A program made the position numbers and the translations under genes. DNA of 63,080 bases from Thermoplasmatota archaeon (GTDB lineage Archaea; Thermoplasmatota; Penumbrarchaeia; JANQNL01): assembly GCA_028279585.1 (NCBI GenBank), contig JANQNL010000047.1:1-63080 (forward strand), in the 5' to 3' direction. Every line of letters starts with the position of its first letter. Position 1 is the stretch's first letter. Below, in pieces: positions 34,016 to 42,936 of the stretch. The notes beneath the pieces are model-generated. The model was not told the DNA's origin and did not search any database. It was given only the letters and a program-made list of their open reading frames with translations.

Positions 34016-35071
34016 ATGGCGTCACAATCAGAGCTCAGGATGGCCATGGCACTGACGATGCTGGGAACGTTCGGTCTGTTCGTACTGTTCGTCATCCTTT
34101 TCTCTGCTGTACTTTCATTGTTCACATTCTGTTTGTCAGCGGTCTGTGGTGTGTTCATCCTGATGCTACTACCTGTCATCATCGTCATCCAGGTGATCAT
34201 CTCACCCTGGGCTGTGAGGAAAGCCACTAGGACAAGGATACTTGAAAAAGGTGAGAACAAGCACCTTGAGGACGTCGTCCGTGAACTGACGAAGAAAGCC
34301 CAGATCCCCATGCCAAAGCTCGGGATCGTCGAGAGCGACTTTCCCAACGCTTTCGTCTATGGCCGCAGCCAGAGCAGCACGGTACTCGTTGTGCACTCTG
34401 GACTTCTCAAGAAGCTAAACAAGGACGAGCTCCGTGCTGTACTGGCCCATGAGGTCGGACACATCGTGAACCGTGATGTCTTCACAATGACCGTACTTTC
34501 TGTCATGCCCCTCATGGCTGGGAAGATCAGTGAGATCGCGTTCCACATGGATGCCGATAACATCAAGTTCTTCGTGATGAAGACAGCCATCGCTGGTCTG
34601 GGTTTCGCAATGCACTGGCTCATGAGCCTGATGATAAAACGTTTGTCCAGGCTCCGTGAGTATTACGCTGACGCTTACGCGGCACTTATCACAGAACCCA
34701 AGCATCTCATCTCCGCCCTCTCGAAGATCACCTATGGTCTCTCCTATGCTCCTCCAGAGGGAGAGAACATGGCCGTCCGGTCCTTTTACATCCACGATGC
34801 CAAAGCTGCCCAGATGGACATGGAGGCATTGGGAGAACTATCAAAGTACGACCTGAACAAGGACGGCGTCCTGGACGAGCACGAACTGGAGCTTGCCATG
34901 TCCGATGAGGCGAACATCGACCATCGCAAGCTCGAGGGGCTTATGGCATCCCATCCCCCGACCTATCGCCGTATCCTCAACCTCAAGGCTTTGGAGAAGG
35001 ACCTGAAAGGCGGAGGTTTCGAGCGTGATAAGTATGACGAGACCCGCATCTACGAGAAGGTAGAGTTCTAA
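34016..35071 (+). CDS. htpX: HtpX-type M48 membrane metalloprotease with an EF-hand-like insert (copy 1)
   Basis: 351 residues from the ATG at 34016 (MASQSEL), which aligns with the start of the second copy. Two N-terminal membrane helices, then the zinc site HEVGH with downstream E in REYYADAYA, and further hydrophobic segments, as in HtpX proteases that degrade damaged membrane proteins from the cytosolic side. Between the RSFYIHDA stretch and the family's SHPPTYRRI end there is an extra acidic segment containing D279-L-N-K-D-G-V-L-D-E-H-E, a complete EF-hand loop pattern (acidic residues at 1, 3, 5, 9 and 12; Gly at 6). This may make activity depend on calcium; I do not know it from ordinary HtpX proteins. 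A second copy lies 2.8 kb away. Confidence 0.92.
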   Translation: MASQSELRMAMALTMLGTFGLFVLFVILFSAVLSLFTFCLSAVCGVFILMLLPVIIVIQVIISPWAVRKATRTRILEKGENKHLEDVVRELTKKAQIPMPKLGIVESDFPNAFVYGRSQSSTVLVVHSGLLKKLNKDELRAVLAHEVGHIVNRDVFTMTVLSVMPLMAGKISEIAFHMDADNIKFFVMKTAIAGLGFAMHWLMSLMIKRLSRLREYYADAYAALITEPKHLISALSKITYGLSYAPPEGENMAVRSFYIHDAKAAQMDMEALGELSKYDLNKDGVLDEHELELAMSDEANIDHRKLEGLMASHPPTYRRILNLKALEKDLKGGGFERDKYDETRIYEKVEF

Positions 35072-35095
35072 TATACGCGCGTCGTTCCTCTAACC

Positions 35096-35488
35096 ATGTC
35101 CGGACCGATATGCCCTGAGTGCTCATGCCCCCATCTTGTTGTAGATCCTGATGAGGATTGGAATGCTGGAAATGGTCGTTGCAAGCTCTGTGGATGGGAG
35201 GGGAAGTTCGACCCGAACCTCCGCCGCACGTTGAGGCCAGAACATCATTCTCGATGTGCGCAAAAGCTTGAAGCAAAGGAAGCCGGAAAGCTGTTCTTCC
35301 TCAAGATCTATGTCGAAGAGGGCGCTGATAAGACGAAAGCAATGTCGCCTGTGACAAAGCTTCTAGACATCAGCTCTTATTCTTCCAAAGGCAACTTCAT
35401 CATGCTCGAAAGGGAAGAGAGACCTACCGAAGAGCTCATGGCTGAAATTGAAGCATGCGACGGTATAGAAAAGGTCGCTGTCTTTTAG
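35096..35488 (+). CDS. Small zinc-ribbon protein
   Basis: 130 residues. CPEC and, about 20 residues later, CKLC form a zinc ribbon (residues 6-33). The rest is an alpha/beta domain of about 70 residues (KLFFLKIYVEEG... to EKVAVF) that could be a ferredoxin-like fold. No signal peptide. It starts 24 bases after the first HtpX gene and so is probably in the same transcript. Its stop overlaps that of the converging gene by 4 bases. Confidence 0.7.
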   Translation: MSGPICPECSCPHLVVDPDEDWNAGNGRCKLCGWEGKFDPNLRRTLRPEHHSRCAQKLEAKEAGKLFFLKIYVEEGADKTKAMSPVTKLLDISSYSSKGNFIMLEREERPTEELMAEIEACDGIEKVAVF

Positions 35489-35976
35489 AAATGGACCTTG
35501 AGCTTCCCACTGGGATGGGGTTGGTGCCAGAAGTGGAACTCCCACTGGACCTCCCCATTTGTTCCTGGAGCGATGTCATACTTGCCTAGGTCCACAGATG
35601 CCATGAACTCGATCATGGTCTTGGGAGGCATGATAAGGACAGTGGGTGGAGGTGGAGCCGGTGGTGGAAGTGGTGGTCGCGGTGGGCCTTCGTACGGTCT
35701 CTCCTTAATATCATCCGTCTCTACTAACTTGAGAGATAGGATCCCCGCAGCATCGAAAAGTGCCACTTCAATGATCTCATCAGTTGGATTTATCAGCCAG
35801 GCCATGAACCGAAGGAACTTCCCTTCCACACCGATCTGGTCAACAGATGCGAACTGAAGGGACGGGTGGGTCTTGGGAACCGATCTGCTCCCCTCATCGT
35901 CCAGCTCCCACCAGCTTTCACGACCCATGTCGTAGATGTATCCATGCTCGGACTCTGTGAAGGGTATTGTTTGCAT
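35485..35976 (-). CDS. Uncharacterised protein with a proline-rich linker
   Basis: 163 residues, no signal peptide. The N-terminal part (1-90) and C-terminal part (110-163) look beta-rich and are joined by a Pro-rich linker (about 93-110). Trp and Phe are frequent. No family recognised. It lies four bases downstream of the zinc-ribbon gene at 35981 and is probably its operon partner. Because the two HtpX genes flank this pair, a role in the same membrane or protein-quality pathway is possible but only positional. Confidence 0.65.
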   Translation of the reverse strand: MQTIPFTESEHGYIYDMGRESWWELDDEGSRSVPKTHPSLQFASVDQIGVEGKFLRFMAWLINPTDEIIEVALFDAAGILSLKLVETDDIKERPYEGPPRPPLPPPAPPPPTVLIMPPKTMIEFMASVDLGKYDIAPGTNGEVQWEFHFWHQPHPSGKLKVHF

Positions 35977-35980
35977 GGGA

Positions 35981-36769
35981 TCATCCGAAGATGGACTTCT
36001 TCAGGTCGGAAAAGAACCCACCCACCGATGCGTCCGGTGGTGGGATGTCGCCTCTGATGACCTCTCCAGTTGTCGCGTCGACGAGCACCTGGTAGTCACC
36101 TTTGTTGTAGGTGTAGTCGATCCTCCAGATGGGCGCGTGGACGAACTCGATGTCCTCGGTCTCGAAGTCGTTATCGAACTTGTTGAACTGGTCGATCTGT
36201 TGGGACAGAAGGAACTTCTGGTGGTCTTGGATCTCAACCCTGGCAAGGTCCTCTGCGTCCTTCTCGTCGAACTCCGCGTTGAGATATTTCGCTGTCGGAG
36301 GGATCTTGGAGAGATTGAAGTCCTCCTTGCCTCGCAGTGGTATCTCATACTCCTTTGTCGGGAACTTAGAGCCCCTGCGGCCCAGGATCTTCCAGTAGTA
36401 CTCCCTGTGCATCTGACCGTTCCTGGGTTTCTGTCCCCCCGTCCGAGTGAAGACACCATCGTAGATGGTGGTCACATTAGTGTGGACCACGTAGAACGGC
36501 AGGAAGGTAAGGCCCATGTCAGTGATCTTCGAGGCAGCCGGAAGGTTAGTGGGTTTGATACCACCCGATGCCATCCAGTGCTTGACGACCTCTCGGCATT
36601 TGGTCTCATCATAGTTGCATGGGATTATGGAATGCTTGATGAAGAAGTCCTCACCGCTTGCGATGTTGAATGCTGTACCGCAGTACTCGCAGGTGATCAC
36701 CACCTCTCCAGCCTTTAGGTCCAGTGGCGCTCCGCATCCTTCACATTTCACCTTCTCTGCGATACCCAT
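35981..36769 (-). CDS. Zinc-ribbon protein with an unassigned C-terminal domain
   Basis: 262 residues. CEGCGAPLDLKAGEVVITCEYCG (first 9 to 31) is a zinc ribbon of rubredoxin-like type. The remaining 220 residues are soluble alpha/beta and end with PIWRIDYTYNKGDYQVLVDATTGEVIRG, a PepSY-like strand pattern; this is only a resemblance. No membrane helix. It is transcribed away from the second HtpX gene, sharing about 80 bases of promoter region. Confidence 0.72.
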   Translation of the reverse strand: MGIAEKVKCEGCGAPLDLKAGEVVITCEYCGTAFNIASGEDFFIKHSIIPCNYDETKCREVVKHWMASGGIKPTNLPAASKITDMGLTFLPFYVVHTNVTTIYDGVFTRTGGQKPRNGQMHREYYWKILGRRGSKFPTKEYEIPLRGKEDFNLSKIPPTAKYLNAEFDEKDAEDLARVEIQDHQKFLLSQQIDQFNKFDNDFETEDIEFVHAPIWRIDYTYNKGDYQVLVDATTGEVIRGDIPPPDASVGGFFSDLKKSIFG

Positions 36770-36819
36770 TCTCTATCCTCCGCATATGAATAATTATCTC
36801 GGTCTTCTACGTGCTGAAA

Positions 36820-36830
36820 GGATATATATC
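36820..36830 (+). promoter_or_regulatory. TATA-like box of the second HtpX gene
   Basis: GATATATATC lies about 25-30 nt before the ATG at 36852, so the mRNA is probably leaderless; this supports that ATG over the longer reading frame. Confidence 0.6.
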
Positions 36831-36851
36831 ACGTTCCCTATATCAATTCCG

Positions 36852-37925
36852 ATGGCATCTATAGGGCAGCTCAAGACCACGTCCGTCTTGACCATTATGG
36901 GGTTGCTTGGAACGTTCTTCATCTTCATCGTCGTACTCGCTCTAATGACCATGTTTGCGGTCCAAGACGTATACTCCGGCGTTTGTTGTTTCATTTTCAT
37001 GTTCCCATTGGTGATAATCTGGGCTGGTATCCAGTACGTCACCGCACCATGGGTTGTGAAATGGGCAACACGGATGAAATCTCTGAAGAAAGGTGATAAC
37101 GAGTTCTTCGAGTCCACGGTCAATGAGCTTTGCCAGACCGCTGGGATCAAGGTGCCCAAGTTGGGTATAGTAGAGAACCCCAATCCAAATGCTTTTGTGT
37201 TCGGTAATAAGATGGCAGGATACACTCTGGCAGTCCACACAGGTCTTTTAGAGACACTTAACAAGGACGAGATAAGGGCGGTCATCGGTCATGAGGTCGG
37301 CCATATCAAGAACGGCGACTGTGACACGATGACGTTCCTGTCAGTCCTTCCGATGATCGCTTCATACATCGCCATCGGTGCTTTGTACGCCACCCGTGGT
37401 GCAGGCAGGAGCAGGAACGGTGGTGGCCTTGCACTCTTCCTTATCGCTGTTGCAGCACTCGCTGGACTCACCTATCTTATCACCGCTGTGCTTGTCAAGT
37501 ATCTGTCCAGGATACGGGAGTACTACGCTGACGCTTATTCCGCGCTCATCACCGACCCGACCCACCTCGCTTCTGCACTGGCCAAGATCACCTATGGTCT
37601 TTCACTTGCAGAGGCGAACAAGGAGAACAAGGGTGTCAGGTCGTTCTATATCAACGATGCCGAGACCGCAGCCGCAGATATGGCAGCGCTCAAGAAGGGC
37701 AACTATGACCTTGATGGTGATGGTGTGCTTGACGAGAACGAGCTCGAGAAGGCCATGGCGGACGAGTCAAACTCCAAGTGGAGGAAGGTCTCTGGTATCA
37801 TGGCTTCGCATCCTCCGACATACAGGAGGATATTGAACCTGAAGGCTATAGCGAAGGATATGAAAGGGGGAGAGGGGCAGAAGCCAAAGACGGAAGCGCA
37901 GGTATATGAGAAGGTCGATTTCTAA
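36852..37925 (+). CDS. htpX: HtpX-type M48 membrane metalloprotease with an EF-hand-like insert (copy 2)
   Basis: 357 residues from the ATG at 36852. Same design as the copy at 34016: two N-terminal helices, HEVGH zinc site, REYYADAYS segment, then an insert before SHPPTYRRI. The insert contains D286-L-D-G-D-G-V-L-D-E-N-E, an even more typical EF-hand loop. The two genes are clearly paralogous yet diverged in their membrane parts; this one has an extra Gly-rich stretch (RGAGRSRNGGG) after the catalytic helix. Having two copies each with an EF-hand loop suggests the insert predates the duplication. A hairpin element follows the stop. Confidence 0.92.
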   Translation: MASIGQLKTTSVLTIMGLLGTFFIFIVVLALMTMFAVQDVYSGVCCFIFMFPLVIIWAGIQYVTAPWVVKWATRMKSLKKGDNEFFESTVNELCQTAGIKVPKLGIVENPNPNAFVFGNKMAGYTLAVHTGLLETLNKDEIRAVIGHEVGHIKNGDCDTMTFLSVLPMIASYIAIGALYATRGAGRSRNGGGLALFLIAVAALAGLTYLITAVLVKYLSRIREYYADAYSALITDPTHLASALAKITYGLSLAEANKENKGVRSFYINDAETAAADMAALKKGNYDLDGDGVLDENELEKAMADESNSKWRKVSGIMASHPPTYRRILNLKAIAKDMKGGEGQKPKTEAQVYEKVDF

Positions 37926-37931
37926 TAATGG

Positions 37932-38034
37932 AACGACTGGAAACTTACCACAAGAAATTGTCCCATACTCATGCTAGCTTATGCTATCGATAGAGTGAGT
38001 ATGGGACAACCTTTCTTCTTCGTTTCCGGTCGCT
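37932..38034 (+). repeat. Two-stem hairpin element (copy 3) after the second HtpX gene
   Basis: It begins six bases after the stop. Outer stem 37932-37944 pairs with 38022-38034; inner stem TTGTCCCATACTCA (37958-37971) pairs perfectly with 37996-38009. The left spacer TTACCACAAGAAA and right spacer CCTTTCTTCTT match those of copies 1 and 2. The stems are unrelated in sequence to the other copies. Confidence 0.75.
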
Positions 38035-38117
38035 TGGTTTCCTCCTCAGAATTACCATAAACCGGTAGCGACAGCATTCAAGCTAACTTCTTCGACAGCT
38101 AGCAAAACAAGATCAGC

Positions 38118-39194
38118 TCATCTTCGCCATGCACCAGAACTTCTGCTTGGCGAGCTCTTTGCAGCCAATATCAGCATGGCCACGATGAAAGATGCGAACC
38201 CAAGTCCACTGTAAAGCAGGACCTGTGTGACCTCCACACCATCATCCCATGCAAAGTATGGAAGGATCTGAACAACGACCATGAGCAAAAAGTAGATGGC
38301 CACCACCATGAACGTGATGATGAACGTGCTCGGAAGAAGCTTCCTGTTGCGCAGGTACCTGTCCGCTGCAAGTCCCAGAAGATAGACCAAAATAGCTGCG
38401 AACACGAACACGAGCGAGCCCTTGGTCCACTCGTAGGCATACTTGAGCCCTTCATACCCACCTGCGGAGTTCCAACCCCAGTACACTCCTACCGCGAAGA
38501 TTATTATCGACACCACGGCCGAAGCCGCAGCTACGTATCTACGGTTCTCTAGAGCGCCCTTGAAGTCGTCTAGCACTCGTAGCAGCGGTTTGTCCAGCTG
38601 CAGCGAGTGGATGAGCAGATAAGCACCAAGCATGGTGAGGATCCCACCGAACGCCCAGAGCCATCTATCAAGGAATATGAATGCTCCGAAGATGATCATC
38701 GCAAGCGCCATAGGCAGGATGACCTTTCGCAGGATCTTTTCGTTCTGGAAGCCCTGGACAATGGTGTAGATGAGGCTTTCGATGTCCTTCTCCTGCTGCA
38801 CGATGACACGCCGCATGGAGATGACCTTGGCCCTGGAGGAGATGATAGGGAGGATGAACTCGTCCTCTGCACCGTCGGTGACCAGGATGACACCGTCGTG
38901 CTGGACCTCCCTGTGGACCGTTGCATACTGCTGGGCTACTATCTTGTCAGAGGTCCTGCCGACGTCCTTGTCACCAGAGATGGTGGCGACCTCGGCGTCC
39001 TGTCCCTCCTCAATGAGCTCGTCGTAGACCTTCACCGCAGCCAGGATGGAGTTGGTGTCGGAGTCCTCGGGATCTGCAAGGCCCAAAGCCAGGGCTGCCC
39101 GGAGGTTCTCCTTGCGGCCGATGACAGGAGAGGTAACGTTACCTTTCCTTCCGATGTCATCGTCGCGGTCTACGCACAGTACTAACGTCTTCAT
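38118..39194 (-). CDS. DUF373 family membrane protein
   Basis: 358 residues from the ATG at 39194 (MKTLVLCVDRDDDIG), the usual family start; a longer start 15 bases upstream is possible. The N-terminal half (1-150) is a cytosolic alpha/beta domain with the DUF373 signature CVDRDDD, followed by about six membrane helices (about 165-345). The family is widespread in archaea and of unknown function; the Asp-rich start suggests metal or nucleotide binding. It has its own TATA-like element on the minus strand (39232-39249). Confidence 0.9.
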   Translation of the reverse strand: MKTLVLCVDRDDDIGRKGNVTSPVIGRKENLRAALALGLADPEDSDTNSILAAVKVYDELIEEGQDAEVATISGDKDVGRTSDKIVAQQYATVHREVQHDGVILVTDGAEDEFILPIISSRAKVISMRRVIVQQEKDIESLIYTIVQGFQNEKILRKVILPMALAMIIFGAFIFLDRWLWAFGGILTMLGAYLLIHSLQLDKPLLRVLDDFKGALENRRYVAAASAVVSIIIFAVGVYWGWNSAGGYEGLKYAYEWTKGSLVFVFAAILVYLLGLAADRYLRNRKLLPSTFIITFMVVAIYFLLMVVVQILPYFAWDDGVEVTQVLLYSGLGFASFIVAMLILAAKSSPSRSSGAWRR

Positions 39195-39231
39195 CGTTGA
39201 ACCTTCCATTGATACTCTAGACTATCCAGTA

Positions 39232-39249
39232 CTATGCATATATAAGGGG
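39232..39249 (-). promoter_or_regulatory. TATA-like box of the DUF373 gene
   Basis: The minus strand reads CCCCTTATATATGCATAG, about 40-50 nt before the ATG at 39194, leaving a leader with GGAAGG as a possible ribosome site. The rest of the stretch 39250-39481 holds no gene; TGAATATAAG at 39441-39450 is the likely TATA box of the plus-strand fructose-bisphosphatase gene. Confidence 0.55.
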
Positions 39250-39481
39250 AGGTATATAAAATTGCTCAACACGTACACAGTCAATTGTCGAAGTCCCTTC
39301 ATATACCCAGTGTCTTCTCTGTGGGCTTGAAGGTTCCTTGAGAAAACCACTGTATATGAAAAGTACCATTTCGTCCAAAAGGTGGGTTATAGGCCATAAC
39401 TATGGCCAGATGGTTGAGGTAACAGGTCCCTTGCTCGTAATGAATATAAGCCTATAGCTCATTTCGGCCAACCGGGATAGA

Positions 39482-40369
39482 ATGAACCTGCGACAGCACA
39501 TTCCAGATGATGACCCGGAGCTGAAGGAGCTCATCCTCCTCATAGCTGAGGGTGGAAAGAAGATCCAGTCCTCCTTCATCAAGAAGCAGGGCGTGGCAGG
39601 GACACAGAACATCTACGACGAGGAACAGGTTGAGATGGACGTCTGGGCCGACCAGGTCTTGGGCGAGGACTTCTGCAACTCCGGCCTTGTTGCCGCCTTC
39701 GCATCCGAAGAGCGACCAGAGGTCATCAATTGCGAGAAAGGCGGGAAGTTCAGTGTGGTCATGGACCCTCTGGACGGTTCATCCCTCATGGGCATCAATC
39801 TGTCCGTTGGAACCATCATCGGTATCTATGCTGGAGACAACCCCCTTCTTCCTGGCAGGGAGATGGTTGCTGCGATGTATGTGCTGTACGGCCCTCTGAC
39901 CACGGTGACCTATACCGTGAAAAAAGGTGTTCATGAGTTCGCTCTGGATGCCGAGGGCGAGTTCGTTCTTCAGCATGAGGACATGAAGATCGGGTCCTCA
40001 AAGATCTATGCCCCAGGAGCACTTCGAAAGGACTGGCTTCCAGGGCATAAGAAGCTCATCGAAGACCTTGAGGGGCAGGGATACAAGCTGCGTTTCAGTG
40101 GGTCTTTTGTGGCTGATGTTCACCAGATCCTCCACAAGGGGGGAATGTTCACATATCCAGGTTTCATCGGACGCGAGCAGGGGAAGCTGCGATTAGTGTT
40201 CGAATTGAATCCTATGGGATTCATCGTCACCCAGGCCGGAGGTTCCTGCTCTGTGGGAACCCAGAACAACCTGGACCTGACACCGGAGAAGATCGACCAT
40301 AGGGTACCTGTCTACGTTGGTGGAAGGACAGAGATCGAACTTGCTGAAAAGTACATGAAGGGAGACTAA
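39482..40369 (+). CDS. fbp: Fructose-1,6-bisphosphatase, class I type
   Basis: 295 residues. The metal-binding signature VVMDPLDGSSLMGINLSVGT (about residues 94-113) is typical of class I fructose-1,6-bisphosphatase, which removes the 1-phosphate in gluconeogenesis (EC 3.1.3.11). Other family blocks are GSFVADVHQIL and the GGMFTYPG segment. It is slightly shorter than the bacterial and eukaryotic enzyme (about 330 residues). It is followed after 19 bases by a class II fructose-bisphosphate aldolase, forming a gluconeogenic pair. Many archaea instead use the bifunctional FBP aldolase/phosphatase, so the pair is worth noting and may be of bacterial origin. Confidence 0.93.
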   Translation: MNLRQHIPDDDPELKELILLIAEGGKKIQSSFIKKQGVAGTQNIYDEEQVEMDVWADQVLGEDFCNSGLVAAFASEERPEVINCEKGGKFSVVMDPLDGSSLMGINLSVGTIIGIYAGDNPLLPGREMVAAMYVLYGPLTTVTYTVKKGVHEFALDAEGEFVLQHEDMKIGSSKIYAPGALRKDWLPGHKKLIEDLEGQGYKLRFSGSFVADVHQILHKGGMFTYPGFIGREQGKLRLVFELNPMGFIVTQAGGSCSVGTQNNLDLTPEKIDHRVPVYVGGRTEIELAEKYMKGD

Positions 40370-40388
40370 CGTTCACGGAGTTGATAAC

Positions 40389-41513
40389 ATGGCATACGAA
40401 CCGTTACCAGGAAATGTCGTTTATGAAGCATTGTTGGGAAAGCCGACCATCACCATGGCCGCCAATACCAGGATGACCATGGGTGTCGTCAAGGGCCTCA
40501 TGAGGGCCGCAAAGGACCTGGACGCTCCGATAATCTTCGAGCTCGCAAGGTCTGAGTCCGACATCAATGGCGGATACACTGGCATCTTGCCAGCACAGTA
40601 CTGCGAGGTCGTCAACGAGGTGGCAGAGGAAGTGGACTACGATTGCTATGTCATCCACGCAGACCACATCTCTGTCAAGAAGGGAGATGATGAGGACATC
40701 GCAAAGACAAAGGAGCTCATCAAGGCCCAGATCGAGGGTGGCTACAGTTCCTTTGCGATCGATGCTTCCCATCTTTTCGACTTCCAGGGCGGCAACCTCC
40801 GCGAGGAGCTTGCTGGAAACATAAACGCCACCATAGAGCTTGCCAAGTTCATAGCGGCCGAGATGGGTGACAAGCCCTTCGGTCTCGAAGTGGAGGTGGG
40901 CGAGATCGGTAAGGCCAACGAGGACGGAAGGATCCTGACATCTCCGGAAGAAGCCGATACATTCTTGACCGCTTTGAAGGAGAACGGTGTCAACCCACAG
41001 GTACTTGCTATCGCTAACGGTTCAGCGCACGGCAACACCTACGATGCAGCTGGGAACCCGATAGAGCAGGTCTCCATCGACATCCCCCAGACCATCAAGG
41101 TCGCAGAAGCCACGAACAAGCACGGCGTCGGTATCGCCCAGCATGGTATCACCGGCACGCCTCGTGAGCTCATCAACAAGCACTTCCCCAAGGGCGGTAT
41201 CATAAAGGGTAACGTCGGGACCCACTGGCAGAACATCGTGTGGTCCACCCTGAAGATCTACGACAACGACCTGTATACCGAGATCTGGAACTGGGTCCAG
41301 GACACCTACGGACCGAAGAACCCTGGCAAGAGGGACATTGAGATCTTTGGCAAGAACTCCAAGTTCGCTTTCAAGCAGTTCTACGATAGGCTGTATGACA
41401 TGGACGTCGAGACCGAGAAGGCGCTCGAGGCTGTTGCATACGCCGAGGCGAGCATCTTCTTCAGAGCGTTCAGCTCAACGGGTATGGCGCAGGTCGTACG
41501 TGACTACATGTAA
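40389..41513 (+). CDS. fba: Class II fructose-bisphosphate aldolase
   Basis: 374 residues. Class II zinc-aldolase features: HADH (first zinc ligand region, near residue 95), FAIDASHLFDF, LEVEVGEIG, LAIANGSAHG (a second zinc-His region) and QHGITGTP. It catalyses fructose 1,6-bisphosphate to dihydroxyacetone phosphate and glyceraldehyde 3-phosphate, reversibly, in the cytosol. The length is between those of the short and long class II groups. GGAG lies before the start and the gene is in an operon with fructose-bisphosphatase. A tagatose-bisphosphate specificity cannot be excluded by sequence alone. Archaea more often have class I (Schiff-base) aldolases, so lateral transfer is plausible. Confidence 0.92.
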   Translation: MAYEPLPGNVVYEALLGKPTITMAANTRMTMGVVKGLMRAAKDLDAPIIFELARSESDINGGYTGILPAQYCEVVNEVAEEVDYDCYVIHADHISVKKGDDEDIAKTKELIKAQIEGGYSSFAIDASHLFDFQGGNLREELAGNINATIELAKFIAAEMGDKPFGLEVEVGEIGKANEDGRILTSPEEADTFLTALKENGVNPQVLAIANGSAHGNTYDAAGNPIEQVSIDIPQTIKVAEATNKHGVGIAQHGITGTPRELINKHFPKGGIIKGNVGTHWQNIVWSTLKIYDNDLYTEIWNWVQDTYGPKNPGKRDIEIFGKNSKFAFKQFYDRLYDMDVETEKALEAVAYAEASIFFRAFSSTGMAQVVRDYM

Positions 41514-41516
41514 GCT

Positions 41517-41554
41517 CTCACGCTACGTGTGAGTTCTGGGGGGAACGGTCCCCC
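41517..41554. terminator. Two short hairpins between convergent genes
   Basis: CTCACGCTACGTGTGAG (41517-41533) and GGGGGGAACGGTCCCCC (41538-41554) follow the aldolase stop; the second is followed by TTCATTTTC. They probably end transcription from both sides. Confidence 0.6.
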
Positions 41555-41575
41555 TTCATTTTCAAAAGGATGAGC

Positions 41576-42760
41576 TTATGCCTTCTTCTTGTTAGCCTTG
41601 CCCTTCTTCTTTTCATCTTTCACGAGCGGCTCAGGCTTGAAGTAGAAACCAAGCTTCTTCAGTGGGTCCTCGGTCAGCCGCCTGAACGCAGAGTTCGTGG
41701 CCTTCCAAAGACCAGCTAGCAGGATGATGACCAAGATCCCGACAGCAATGGCAATGCCCCATGGTCCGAGCTTGGATATCAACAGGTCCAGGATGGCGTT
41801 CGACAGGTAAGCGATAAGAAGGGAACCGATGAATGCGCCAATAGCAACTGCGCTCACGTTCCTGTATGGAGGCATACCGATGAACTTGCCGATCAGCGTC
41901 GCAACGATACCGCCAGATCCCTGCAACGGGAACGCGGTGAACAGAACTATGCCTACATACGCGAGCCTCTGGATCCAAGGGAACGTACCCATGATCGCTC
42001 GACCCTTGGCGTGTGTCTTACTCAACAGGACTCCAACGATCGGGACCTGGTATAGCAGGTCAAGGTTCCAAGTGATGAACAGAGCAAAAGCAGTGTCGAT
42101 GGCACATATCAACACCGCCGCCATAATAGGATGGATGTCCCTGCCCATCATAAGCGGTATAACGCTTTCTTTTCCAGCGGGAGGAATTACGTAGGCCACC
42201 ATGAGACCGAAGGTCTCATTGGGAAGCCTCACACCCTCTATCAAAGGATAGATGATCCACACGATGCCAATAACAGCGAGGAGACACACCCACGGGAACA
42301 GCAGCTGGAACAAGATCGTGGTGGCTCGCTTCTTTCTGGGATCCGTCTCGAAGATGAAGTTGGACTTGTAGAACTTGTCGTCAGTGAGGTCAGTGTAGAT
42401 GTCGTTAAGGGTCGTAGCTACATCAAGGCGTTTCTTCAGCCAGTCTGTGAAATCGTCGTCGAATCCCCAGTACTTCTTGAGCTTCTCGACGTCGAGCTTG
42501 CCATCGGTCATGACGCCCTTGGGGACCTTCTTTCCGCGGTACTCGTCCCATTCTTCGTCGTCGTCGCACTCGGCCTGCATCCGCTCTTTGAGCTCATCCT
42601 CAGACTCTTGCTCTTTCTTTTCCTTTCTGGAAACCCGTTTCGGGTCGAACTTCGATTTCTTTCCAGAAAGCTTCTTCTTGCCTTTCTTCCCCGTCTTGAC
42701 CACCGTGTAATTGGGTATTGAACCTGACCTCTCCCCATCATGAGTAGGACTTGCCATCAA
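41576..42760 (-). CDS. Small multidrug-export family membrane protein with a charged N-terminal domain
   Basis: 394 residues. The first 130 are cytosolic, rich in Lys, Glu and Asp, with some predicted helix. After that come about six membrane helices with the Sm_multidrug_ex (COG2426) signature: AYVIPPAGKESVIPLMMGRDIHP, a re-entrant-like loop, followed by AAVLICAIDTAFALF. Ordinary members are about 150-200 residues, so the long N-terminal and Lys-rich C-terminal parts are additions. The family's function is poorly known despite its name. It shares a divergent promoter region with the 1681-residue surface-protein gene. Confidence 0.85.
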   Translation of the reverse strand: MMASPTHDGERSGSIPNYTVVKTGKKGKKKLSGKKSKFDPKRVSRKEKKEQESEDELKERMQAECDDDEEWDEYRGKKVPKGVMTDGKLDVEKLKKYWGFDDDFTDWLKKRLDVATTLNDIYTDLTDDKFYKSNFIFETDPRKKRATTILFQLLFPWVCLLAVIGIVWIIYPLIEGVRLPNETFGLMVAYVIPPAGKESVIPLMMGRDIHPIMAAVLICAIDTAFALFITWNLDLLYQVPIVGVLLSKTHAKGRAIMGTFPWIQRLAYVGIVLFTAFPLQGSGGIVATLIGKFIGMPPYRNVSAVAIGAFIGSLLIAYLSNAILDLLISKLGPWGIAIAVGILVIILLAGLWKATNSAFRRLTEDPLKKLGFYFKPEPLVKDEKKKGKANKKKA

Positions 42761-42936
42761 TGGGGATGTTCCCCGGCCCGATATAGGAAAGTAAAACTCG
42801 GTATTTATCCTGTTCGGGTGGAATGTTCGTCATGAGGCGAAAAGCTGCACGTATGAACATAGACCCATAGGCGGAAGGACGTCCTTTCTACACATAATGT
42901 TAATAACCGTCCACTATAATCTATGCGGTCGATACC

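Noticed and set aside
36615-36851. N-terminal extension of the second HtpX gene
   Set aside because: It would run through the antisense of the neighbouring gene and its promoter; the TATA box at 36820 and alignment with the first copy support the ATG at 36852.
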